Positions 53,101 to 60,352 of a DNA stretch of 64,000 nucleotides are shown piece by piece. The translations under genes were made by a program, and so were the position numbers. Under the pieces are notes generated by a model. That model did no database searches. It had not been told where the DNA came from and saw only the letters and a program-made list of their open reading frames with translations. The DNA is from Bacteroidota bacterium (lineage in GTDB: Bacteria > Bacteroidota > Ignavibacteria > UBA10030 > UBA8401), in the NCBI GenBank assembly GCA_041658205.1, contig JBBAAO010000001.1:1984001-2048000 (forward strand), given 5' to 3'. Every line of letters begins with the position of its first letter. The first letter of the stretch is position 1.

Positions 53101-53723
53101 GCGTTTGCAATCCCCGGCGCATCAGAATTTGTATCAGGAATTTCAATATTGAACTCATTTATTGTGAATTTTGGATCATAGATACCATTTTTATTTACGT
53201 CATAATACGGAGCTCCCTTTGCAGCGGGCCATTCTATCCAATCTTTTTTGTATTCCAAACGTAACCGTTGGAGGTCAAGAATTCCAATCTGTTTTTCTAT
53301 GATTCCGTACGTTTCCGAAGCATCCTTTCTCAAATCAGCAGTAGCAAAATCCTTTCGTATCCTCCAGATACGAACTGTAGGATTGTATCTATTATCCGCC
53401 AGTCCTGTCTGCAATCCTACAATTGACCCCGGTTGTAATGTACTATAGGAAAAAGAACCGTTAACAATTTGCTGAGGTGCATTCAAGCAATATACAAATC
53501 CAGCATTTGAAACAATGGGAGCCGTATTTCGCGGAAAGGTAGCGCCAGTGATCTTTAAAGTAGAATTTGAAACCTCTTGCCTCCCATCAGTTGAATACCA
53601 CGTTACAACATTATTAATGGTCATTGGAGCCCAGTAGATTCCACTATTGGGAACGGTGCGTTGAGAAAAAAGCTGAGAACAGCTTAACAAGATTACAACA
53701 GTAAAAAGATTACGGGTTTTCAT
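50166..53723 (-). CDS. Large secreted protein with CHRD domain and T9SS-like C-terminus
   Basis: 1,185 residues from MKTRNLFTVVILLSCSQLFS at 53723, 7 bases after the stop of copy 1; a longer start at 53801 lies inside that gene. The first 500 residues show no family I can name. A CHRD domain lies in the middle third (ITYSVEVNTNTNVTSIEIGQ ... NGELRGQFYDG). The C-terminus has the layout of a T9SS sorting domain (VFPNPYYGVN, ATIRIFNLGGIHVRTMY, FRWDLRNEKGFFVASGLYIV) but ends in an atypical acidic MEDQNLNIYE instead of a basic tail. Probably surface-exposed, partner of the lipoproteins. Confidence 0.8.
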   Translation of the reverse strand: MKTRNLFTVVILLSCSQLFSQRTVPNSGIYWAPMTINNVVTWYSTDGRQEVSNSTLKITGATFPRNTAPIVSNAGFVYCLNAPQQIVNGSFSYSTLQPGSIVGLQTGLADNRYNPTVRIWRIRKDFATADLRKDASETYGIIEKQIGILDLQRLRLEYKKDWIEWPAAKGAPYYDVNKNGIYDPKFTINEFNIEIPDTNSDAPGIANADQVIWYVANDLAQGSPWGSPKIGLEIQFTIWGYNTNGALGNTIFRRYKMIYKGTANTSASSLLSNMYVGVLSTVTLGQSNDNLAGSDSLLGLGFVYNAKILDNEYRKFNRIPPAVGYDILQGPIVKGTSIDSALVNFSYKRGYKNLPTTSITYFGPLNRPPFLTGSGASEMVNALKGYPTVDTNLRVDPTTLQKAKFWSTGDPVSKNGWIDGVYEGASSRELILSTGPFSMALGDTQEIVSALIAADSPDRVASVHVLKYYDKIVQDSYQQFVTPAPSLPKMNATLTELDNSFLIEWEKDTARLNQTERFSSRGYLFEGYNLYQLAHPLSAPYTWKKVGTYDLQNEVTQIVQEDINLQTGRVELQVKQEGKNSGIIRYLILKNDALRNIPFVNGQQYYFAVTSYAYTNNPSALLRTIESEPQIISAVPHRPNPETILPYAIKDSLENLGENFIGQNDVRIGVKILDPYSVVGGTYDFWFGVSDASSTWTMVKNEPGSNYTTVKARLTANELPLPRPNPLPTGTGIALFTINDALDKITYSVEVNTNTNVTSIEIGQGPKTQNGPVLKTLSINSKTASGVWLKTDTQQPLTDSIIRDLAAGFLYVMVKSTNYPNGELRGQFYDGSIPRVKLPLPDFATSSRSVFTFLENRFVFEGISLYVSPAPTGFKSGEQVAPSRSNVVNQTNKEGTYSLIGPGISWGGYNLTESVIEIRFTNDTNWAMIDARLPAETKFIRVPFQVYQDSVRVWAVIENTIATDSLWNIKGNTFKNGKPTFDKIVGVVNKADAVGNDISYNTLTRNGTLPTTNTVRARLINGLNHIARNIIIVNESDNGIPPAPGTIIRLTPNKSIKYGDIRRITLQPIQKENKISAKQQLNTINVFPNPYYGVNIFESSTTNKFVTFSHLPEKATIRIFNLGGIHVRTMYKDDLSQFFRWDLRNEKGFFVASGLYIVYIDAENIGVITLKLAVIMEDQNLNIYE

Positions 53724-53730
53724 TGAAACT

Positions 53731-54417
53731 CTATTGAGCGGTGGATATGACGCTGCATGGATTGAAAGGATTAGGTTGATTACAGGGAGATCGTTCTCCA
53801 AAATGCGGTGCTATCCAACAAGAGGTGAACTGTTGAGGAGAAGTGCTTACAACACCTCCTCGTTGAAAAATTGTGAAAGATGCGCTCACTTGGAATTGTT
53901 GCCTGGCTGAAACAAATCGCATACCGATATCATTTTGCGGATTTGCATTAATCTGACAATCCCTATCTACGACATATTTTACTTGAGAAATGAGGCTTGT
54001 GCTGTCATCTGTTTTGAGATTCCAACGGTACCGTAAAATAATGGAATCGTTTGGATCGATTGAGAGTTTATTGGTTGCAAAATTATATCCATTGGCATGG
54101 AACAGATTATCCATCGTTAATTCGTCCGTTCGATATGGAATAATTGCACCTCGTTCCTCAGGTGCGACAAGCCATTCAATTTTGATCGTTCCCTTCATCG
54201 ATGCAAAATCAAATAGAGTCTCGTCATAGTAATTCTTATAGACAATGAAGATATCAATGGAAGATTGCGTCGGTTTGCTATCGGAATTGTACTGATATTG
54301 TGAGGAGACGGAACTGGTAAATAAATTTAGAGGATTATTTTGCGGCGGCAATTCTTCATCGCACGCCGCGAAGAGTAGCGGAAGTGAACACAATAGTAGA
54401 AAAAAATAATTTTTCAT
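53731..54417 (-). CDS. Paralogous small lipoprotein, copy 1 (first gene of the operon)
   Basis: 228 residues. The signal peptide ends LFAAC, followed by DEELPPQ, a shortened form of the family motif. The mature part keeps the cores YYDETLFDFASMKGTIKIEW and NDSIILRYRWNLKTDDSTSL and the four Cys (DCQI, SCWIAP, SPCNQ, NPCSVI). It is the most diverged copy and the only one separated from the others. It starts about 17 bases after the end of the lysS terminator. Confidence 0.82.
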   Translation of the reverse strand: MKNYFFLLLCSLPLLFAACDEELPPQNNPLNLFTSSVSSQYQYNSDSKPTQSSIDIFIVYKNYYDETLFDFASMKGTIKIEWLVAPEERGAIIPYRTDELTMDNLFHANGYNFATNKLSIDPNDSIILRYRWNLKTDDSTSLISQVKYVVDRDCQINANPQNDIGMRFVSARQQFQVSASFTIFQRGGVVSTSPQQFTSCWIAPHFGERSPCNQPNPFNPCSVISTAQ

Positions 54418-54433
54418 AACACCACACCATCAA

Positions 54434-54469
54434 GATAAAAAAACGCTATTTCATTTCTAAAATAGCGTT
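54434..54469 (-). terminator. Intrinsic terminator after lysS
   Basis: An inverted repeat (aacgctattt / aaaatagcgtt) with a short loop lies 22 bases past the lysS stop. It is followed on the minus strand by seven T residues. Only about 17 bases remain before the start of the lipoprotein operon. Confidence 0.88.
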
Positions 54470-54490
54470 ACAATAAATCACAGTATCGTT

Positions 54491-56011
54491 TTATTTCTCA
54501 GGTCTCATCTGAGGAAAGAAAATAACGTCTCGGATATGATCTTGCTGGGTCAATAGCATCACGAGGCGATCGATACCGATTCCGAGTCCGGCTGTCGGCG
54601 GCATGCCATATTCCAGCGCACGAAGAAAATCATCATCCATCGTCTGCGCTTCATCGTCCCCGCGCTCACGCAATCGCACTTGCTCTTCAAATCGGGCGCG
54701 CTGATCTAGAGGATCGTTCAGTTCCGAGAATGCATTACAGATCTCTTGACCATTCACAAATCCTTCAAATCGTTCCACCAATCCATCTTCACTGCGGTGT
54801 TTTTTTGCAAGCGGAGAGAGTTCTACCGGATAATCCATAATAAATGTCGGCTGGATCAAATGCGGCTGCACGGTAATGCTAAAGATCTCATCAATGATTT
54901 TTCCAGTCCCAATTTTCGGATCAAGATCGATATGCAGTTCTTTGGCAACTGCACGCAGCTCGCTCTCACTTTTTCCGCGTAATTGTTTGCCGGAATATTT
55001 TTCGATCGCGCCAAACATCGTCAATCGCTGCCACGGCGGTGTAAAATTGATCTCATTGTCTCCAAGTTTCACCATGGCACTTCCATTTAACGTTTGTGCA
55101 ATGGAATGAACCATCTGTTCAACAAGTTCCATCATCCAACGATAATCTTTGTACGCAACGTACAATTCCATCATGGTAAATTCTGGATTGTGCGTGCGAT
55201 CCATTCCTTCGTTACGAAAATCTTTTGCAATCTCATACACACCGTCAAACCCGCCGACGATCAAACGCTTCAAATATAATTCATCCGCAATGCGAAGGAA
55301 CAATGGAATGTCCAACGCATTATGGTGTGTGGCAAACGGACGTGCACTTGCACCACCATACATTGGCTGCAGCGCAGGCGTTTCTACTTCGAGAAAATTC
55401 TTTTCATCCAGGAACTTTCTCATTTGACGAAGAATCATGGAACGTTTGATGAATGTTTCACGGACACCGGGATTCACCACCAAATCAACATACCGCTGAC
55501 GATACCGAAGTTCCTTATCTGCAAACGGGTCAAATGTTACCTTATTCCCCTGCTCATCGGTCTTTTCTTTTACCACCGGAAGAGGGCGAAGAGATTTGGA
55601 TAACAGAACACATTTCTGTGCATGAATAGACACTTCTCCCATTTTCGTTCTAAAGACATATCCTTCTACACCAATAATATCTCCGATATCAAGAAGTTTA
55701 AAATGATCATAGGTATCGCCCAAATCATCCTTCCTTAGATATGATTGTATTTTTCCGGTCATATCCTGTATATGACAGAACGATGCTTTTCCCATTCTGC
55801 GAATGGACATAATCCGTCCTGCTACAGAGACAATCCATTGTGGCATTTCGTCCTTGAAATTATCAATAACCTCTTTGGCAGATGCATTCCGTTCAAATCC
55901 ATATGGGTACGGATTGACACCTGCTGCACGCAAATGGTCAAGTTCTTCGCGGCGGCGGGCCATGAGGGAGTTTAGTTCTTCATGATAGTCTTTGTTTAGT
56001 TCTTCAGTCAT
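54491..56011 (-). CDS. lysS: Lysyl-tRNA synthetase, class II
   Basis: 506 residues: an N-terminal OB-fold anticodon-binding domain (about 55-160), then the class II catalytic core with motif 2 (FRNEGMDRTHNPEFTMMELY) and motif 3 (GLGIGIDRLVMLLT). The standard length and intact motifs leave little doubt. Its start lies only 13 bases from the nearest arm of the inverted-repeat element at 56024-56500, so its promoter is probably inside that element or further upstream. Confidence 0.97.
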   Translation of the reverse strand: MTEELNKDYHEELNSLMARRREELDHLRAAGVNPYPYGFERNASAKEVIDNFKDEMPQWIVSVAGRIMSIRRMGKASFCHIQDMTGKIQSYLRKDDLGDTYDHFKLLDIGDIIGVEGYVFRTKMGEVSIHAQKCVLLSKSLRPLPVVKEKTDEQGNKVTFDPFADKELRYRQRYVDLVVNPGVRETFIKRSMILRQMRKFLDEKNFLEVETPALQPMYGGASARPFATHHNALDIPLFLRIADELYLKRLIVGGFDGVYEIAKDFRNEGMDRTHNPEFTMMELYVAYKDYRWMMELVEQMVHSIAQTLNGSAMVKLGDNEINFTPPWQRLTMFGAIEKYSGKQLRGKSESELRAVAKELHIDLDPKIGTGKIIDEIFSITVQPHLIQPTFIMDYPVELSPLAKKHRSEDGLVERFEGFVNGQEICNAFSELNDPLDQRARFEEQVRLRERGDDEAQTMDDDFLRALEYGMPPTAGLGIGIDRLVMLLTQQDHIRDVIFFPQMRPEK

Positions 56012-56022
56012 ACTCTAAAATT

Positions 56023-56508
56023 CCAAATAACAAATATCAAATCCCAAATTATGGGCTTAGTTAAACACTTGATTTATTAATAATTGCAGACAATATTTTT
56101 TTAAGTTCAATTGCCTCTTCTAGAAATTTAGTTAATTGTTCATTCTCAGTGCCTGTGTTTGTCCTCATCATCACCCTCAACCACATTGCTGTTTCTTTAG
56201 CTTCTTTTCTACAAATTTTTGCACGGTATATAAAGTCTTTTTTACTAACTGCTTCATTTGCTTCTATATAGTTTGAACCAATGGAACCACTTGAACGAAC
56301 TACCTGTTTGCAATGTTCAAGATTCGAAATCGTCCTAGCTAGTTTGTTGCAAAGAATCGAAACATCACCTGCAAACCGTTCTGTCCGTTCTTCTAAATCA
56401 TAATGTTTCTCTTTCGAATTTTCTGCCATCAAAAAAATGGTTTGAAATTTAAAATTTGTATTTTGTTGTTTGTTATTTGGGATTTGTCATTTGTTATTTG
56501 TCATTTGG
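56023..56508. mobile_element. Inverted-repeat-bounded cassette carrying a four-helix-bundle gene
   Basis: Two AT-rich arms enclose one gene. The left arm (56024-56049) and right arm (56475-56500) are inverted copies that match at 23-24 of 26 positions around the core atttgggatttg...tttgttatttg. The right arm continues with further tcatttg units to 56508. The cassette sits exactly between the dacB stop and lysS. I see no transposase, so if mobile it depends on enzymes from elsewhere. Confidence 0.55.
56061..56432 (-). CDS. Four-helix bundle (S23/IVP-like) protein
   Basis: 123 residues of the four-helix-bundle family first seen as 23S rRNA intervening-sequence proteins. RSSGSIGSNYIEANEAVSKKDF matches the family signature and the whole protein is helical. 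The start may be the second Met. Family members occur in diversity-generating retroelements (Avd) and in isolated repeat-bounded copies such as this one. The function of isolated copies is unknown. It lies inside the inverted-repeat cassette at 56023-56508. Confidence 0.85.
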   Translation of the reverse strand: MMAENSKEKHYDLEERTERFAGDVSILCNKLARTISNLEHCKQVVRSSGSIGSNYIEANEAVSKKDFIYRAKICRKEAKETAMWLRVMMRTNTGTENEQLTKFLEEAIELKKILSAIINKSSV

Positions 56509-58006
56509 TGCTTCCTCTTGTAAACTCCGCCAACTTCACACATACATCATTCTGAATTTTTTCCGCTTTTGATGTGGGAACGGTGTAGTGATTCGCAACC
56601 ATTGAGAATGCAAACATTTCTCCATCCGCACTTGTGACATATCCGGAAAGTGCTCGGACGTAACCGATAAATCCGGTTTTTGCGTGAACATTTCCTTCCG
56701 CTTTCGTTCCCTTCATACGATTGCGAATCGTTCCGTCTACCCCGGCTATGGGGAGAGATTCATAAAACGGCAAAAAATATTTTTCTTTATACATTCCAGA
56801 CAAAATCGAAACAATATCAAATGGCGTAATTAAATCTAAACGGGACAAACCTGAACCATCGGCCATTCTCAATCGAACGGTATCAACACCCCAACTGGAA
56901 AGCACCGGATTCACTGCTGACCGGCCATTATCCATGGAACCAATCCCTAATCGTTCTTTTCCCATAGTTCGAAACACTTGTTCTGTATAAAAATTTTGGC
57001 TTGGCTTATTAATTGTACGAATGATGACGGAATACGGAACCGACGTAAACGATGCGAGTTGATTTGCATTATCGTATTTCAATGAATCCTTAATATCATC
57101 GATATCAATTGGATTTCCATTGACGCGGATTCCTTTTGACTCAAGTGCTTCTTTTAATACGGTAGCTGAATACAACGTTGGATTATCAATGGCGACAGAT
57201 TCAATCAGTTCTTTTTTACCAATAGACATTTTACCGCGCACATAAACTGTATTGGTCCCGCGAACGCGGTAAAAATAAATATCGTTCACCGAGTCTGTAA
57301 GAGGTGCAGTCACAGTTTGGTTTATCACTTTCACATAGTTTGTATTCGGCACCCAAGACAGCGAACAAACATCCGCCACATTTGCCGAAGGAACAACTCG
57401 GAAATCAACGCAATTATCATTGAACGAAATGCCGCTGACCTGAGCTGCATAATAATCTGTTTCGTAATCCGCCGACCAGCCGGTACCGTAATATTCGTCA
57501 TCAAAACAATTATCATCACCAACAATATTACCGCTGATCGCTTTGATACCGCGAACTTTCAGACTATCAGCCCATTGTTCAAAAGTTTCCGTTACTTTCC
57601 CTTCATTGAATCTTCCGGAAATCGTCGGATCACCGCTGCCAATAATGATTACATCCCCTGTCAACACACTATCGTTCACCGTACCGGTTGTTACCAATCG
57701 AGTTATGTATCGATAATCCGGACCGAGTGCTATCATTGCCGAAGAGGAAGTAAACAATTTCATATTCGATGCGGGCATAAACATTTTTTTCTCATTGCGA
57801 GAATAAATCGTTTCGCCTGTCTTCAATGATTTAATGAATACTCCCCAATGGGCATTTTCAAATGTAGGGTCGTCGAACGTTTGCGAGAGTTCATAACCAA
57901 GATTGCCGATAGGATTGGAAAGATCATATTTTGTCGTCTGTTGGGTTGAACACCCAATCAGAGCGGCCATCAGTAAAACCGCAAGCAGTGATGGTTTCAT
58001 AGGCAT
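56501..58006 (-). CDS. dacB: PBP4-type D-Ala-D-Ala carboxypeptidase/endopeptidase, lipoprotein
   Basis: 501 residues. A lipobox (ALIGC, Cys19) suggests membrane anchoring. The penicillin-binding motifs are SxxK (Ser80-Asn-Met-Lys83 in MPASNMKLF), SxN (SQN in KPSQNFYTEQVF) and KTG (HAKTGFIGYVRAL), as in the S13 family. It trims or cuts peptidoglycan crosslinks in the periplasm. The stop codon (TGA at 56501-56503) lies inside the right arm of the inverted-repeat cassette, so its last residues may have been changed by the insertion. Confidence 0.92.
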   Translation of the reverse strand: MPMKPSLLAVLLMAALIGCSTQQTTKYDLSNPIGNLGYELSQTFDDPTFENAHWGVFIKSLKTGETIYSRNEKKMFMPASNMKLFTSSSAMIALGPDYRYITRLVTTGTVNDSVLTGDVIIIGSGDPTISGRFNEGKVTETFEQWADSLKVRGIKAISGNIVGDDNCFDDEYYGTGWSADYETDYYAAQVSGISFNDNCVDFRVVPSANVADVCSLSWVPNTNYVKVINQTVTAPLTDSVNDIYFYRVRGTNTVYVRGKMSIGKKELIESVAIDNPTLYSATVLKEALESKGIRVNGNPIDIDDIKDSLKYDNANQLASFTSVPYSVIIRTINKPSQNFYTEQVFRTMGKERLGIGSMDNGRSAVNPVLSSWGVDTVRLRMADGSGLSRLDLITPFDIVSILSGMYKEKYFLPFYESLPIAGVDGTIRNRMKGTKAEGNVHAKTGFIGYVRALSGYVTSADGEMFAFSMVANHYTVPTSKAEKIQNDVCVKLAEFTRGSTK

Positions 58007-58022
58007 AGTTTTTTTGAACGAT

Positions 58023-59564
58023 TTAAGGTTGAACTTTACCAGTCGGATAAGCCGGTAAATTCACTTTGTCCGCTTTTGTTCTGTTCGTTAAAGCAGAAAT
58101 TTCGTACAACTTTAATGCATGCCACGGTTGCACCTGATCCCATTGAAATCTCCAAGACCAATTTCCGAGCGCTTGGCCGGGCATGTTCATTCTCGCTTCT
58201 GTCCCTAATCCCAAAATATCCTGAAACGGAAATACTGCCATATCAGCAACCGACTGTGAAGCGATACGAATCAGATCCCATTGAATCTCTTTTCCATCGG
58301 TTCCGACATATTTTTTAACAAATTCACGTTCACGTTCCGTTGAGGATTTGAACCAGCCGATTGTCGTATCATTATCATGCGTACCGGAATAAACAACTGT
58401 GTTGGAAATATAATTGTGCGGAAGAAAATTATTTTTTGCATCCGCCGCAAATGCAAATTGCAAAATTCTCATCCCGGGGAAATTATAGCGATCTCGTAAT
58501 TCAATAACATCAGGAGTGATTTCGCCGAGATCTTCAGCAATGATCGGCATTTTCCCGAGTTTCTTATCGATGGCATCGAATAATTTTGCTCCGGGACCTT
58601 TTACCCATTGTCCTTTTACTGCCGTTGCTTCTGTGGCAGGAATTTCCCAATAACCGGCAAATCCGCGGAAATGATCGATACGAACGATGTCCACTAACTC
58701 CAACGTTGTCTTGATCCGTTCAATGAACCAAGCGTAGTTCTCTTGGTGCATCGCTTTCCAATTGTAGAGTGGATTTCCCCACCGCTGACCCGTCACGGAA
58801 AAATAATCAGGCGGGACTCCTGCAACAACTGTCGGTTTCATCTGTTTATCAAGATGAAAGAGATGCTGGTTCGCCCAGACATCGGAACTTTGATAGGCGA
58901 TGAAGATCGGGATATCACCGACGATTTTCACACCACGATCATTCGCATATTTTTTGAGTGCAAACCATTGGCGGAAGAAACACCACTGTGTAAATTCCCA
59001 GAAATTGATTTCCGCTTCTAATTCTTTGCGAATATTTTTTAACGCAGCTGGATTTCGTTTCGCAAGGTCGACATCCCACGAACTCCATTCGGCGCCGTTA
59101 TATTTTTGAATCAACGACATGAACAGCGCATAATCACCGAGCCACGATTTTTGTTTTTTGCAGAATAATTCAAAATCATTCGTTTCTGCATTCGTTTTTT
59201 TTGCAAAAAATTGCTGCGAAGCCACGCGAAGTTTATTCATTCGAAAAGTCTTCACATCGCCATAGTGGACCTTGTGCTGATTAAAAGCCGGACGCTTTTC
59301 TAATTCATTTTTCGGAAGCCACCCACGATCGACTAATTCCTGCAAATCAATCAACATCGGTTCGCCGGCAAAAGCAGAAAGACACATATACGGAGAATCT
59401 CCCATACCAACAGGGCCGAGCGGAAGCATCTGCCACAATTTTTGTCCCGCTACTACAAGCCATTCAATGAAATGATACGACGATGCTCCAAGGTCACCGG
59501 AACCGAACTGACCAGGGAGGGATGTTGGATGCAATAAAATTCCTGAACTGCGTTCAAAACTCAT
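58023..59564 (-). CDS. malQ: 4-alpha-glucanotransferase
   Basis: 513 residues, glycoside hydrolase family 77. Conserved parts are GDIPIFIAYQSSDVWANQ, the nucleophile region RIDHFRGFAGYWEIP, the acid/base region IAEDLGEITPDV, and SGTHDNDTTIGW. It disproportionates maltodextrins in glycogen or maltose metabolism. It is 16 bases upstream of dacB. No other glycogen gene is in the window. Confidence 0.96.
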   Translation of the reverse strand: MSFERSSGILLHPTSLPGQFGSGDLGASSYHFIEWLVVAGQKLWQMLPLGPVGMGDSPYMCLSAFAGEPMLIDLQELVDRGWLPKNELEKRPAFNQHKVHYGDVKTFRMNKLRVASQQFFAKKTNAETNDFELFCKKQKSWLGDYALFMSLIQKYNGAEWSSWDVDLAKRNPAALKNIRKELEAEINFWEFTQWCFFRQWFALKKYANDRGVKIVGDIPIFIAYQSSDVWANQHLFHLDKQMKPTVVAGVPPDYFSVTGQRWGNPLYNWKAMHQENYAWFIERIKTTLELVDIVRIDHFRGFAGYWEIPATEATAVKGQWVKGPGAKLFDAIDKKLGKMPIIAEDLGEITPDVIELRDRYNFPGMRILQFAFAADAKNNFLPHNYISNTVVYSGTHDNDTTIGWFKSSTEREREFVKKYVGTDGKEIQWDLIRIASQSVADMAVFPFQDILGLGTEARMNMPGQALGNWSWRFQWDQVQPWHALKLYEISALTNRTKADKVNLPAYPTGKVQP

Positions 59565-59569
59565 ATTTT

Positions 59570-60352
59570 TTACTTATCTGATTTGTGAATGATGGTGGTT
59601 GGCAGTACTACACTTTTTAAATGTTTTATTTCTTTATCCGTTAAATAGCGCCACATTCCCCGTTGAAGTCCATGCACATTCAATCCCGCATATTCTGACC
59701 GATGCAAACGCTCAATTTCATAGCCAAATGATTCAAACATTCTTCGCACCTGTCGGTTCTTTCCTTCATGGATATGGATGATTACTTCTCGACTTTTTGT
59801 GCCTGGGATAATTTCTAATTCAGCGGGTGCTGTTTTCCCATCCTCAAGAAAAACACCGCTGGCAAGTTTTTGGGCGTGAACAACATCCAGACCTTTATCC
59901 AGGGACACATTGTACGTTTTAATCACTTCACTGGAAGGATGCATCAATTTGTTGGCAAGCATTCCATCATTTGTCAGCAACAGAACACCGGTTGTTTGTC
60001 TGTCCAAACGACCAATAGGATAAATACGTTCACGGATATTGACGATATCGAGGACAGTACGTCTCCCTTTTTCATCGCTTGCTGTGGTAATAAAATCTTT
60101 GGGTTTGTGGAGCAGGATGTACACCAGCTTTTGTGCAAGAGAATACGTTTGACCGTTTACTTTCACAACATCATTCTGCGGGTTCACCTTTGTTCCGAGT
60201 TCTTTTACGACAGTGCCGTTCAGTTCCACTTCACCATTGGCGATCATTTCTTCCGCTGCACGGCGAGATGCAACTCCGACCATAGCGAGGAACCTGTTTA
60301 GGCGAAGAGTTTCTGGAAGAACGTTTTCACTTTGCTCTTCCACTTGCTCCAA
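59570..60352 (-). CDS. rluB: rRNA pseudouridine synthase, RluB/RsuA family
   Basis: 260 residues, probably from a TTG start at 60352 (GTG at 60343 is possible). The S4 RNA-binding domain starts at RLNRFLAMVGVASRRAAEEM. The catalytic Asp is in GRLDRQTTGVLLLTNDG, and KNRQVRRMFE is the conserved C-terminal motif. The start lies 55 bases inside scpB; the S4 domain begins soon after it, so no shorter AUG start keeps the domain whole. RluB (23S) is likelier than RsuA by length. Confidence 0.9.
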   Translation of the reverse strand: MEQVEEQSENVLPETLRLNRFLAMVGVASRRAAEEMIANGEVELNGTVVKELGTKVNPQNDVVKVNGQTYSLAQKLVYILLHKPKDFITTASDEKGRRTVLDIVNIRERIYPIGRLDRQTTGVLLLTNDGMLANKLMHPSSEVIKTYNVSLDKGLDVVHAQKLASGVFLEDGKTAPAELEIIPGTKSREVIIHIHEGKNRQVRRMFESFGYEIERLHRSEYAGLNVHGLQRGMWRYLTDKEIKHLKSVVLPTTIIHKSDK

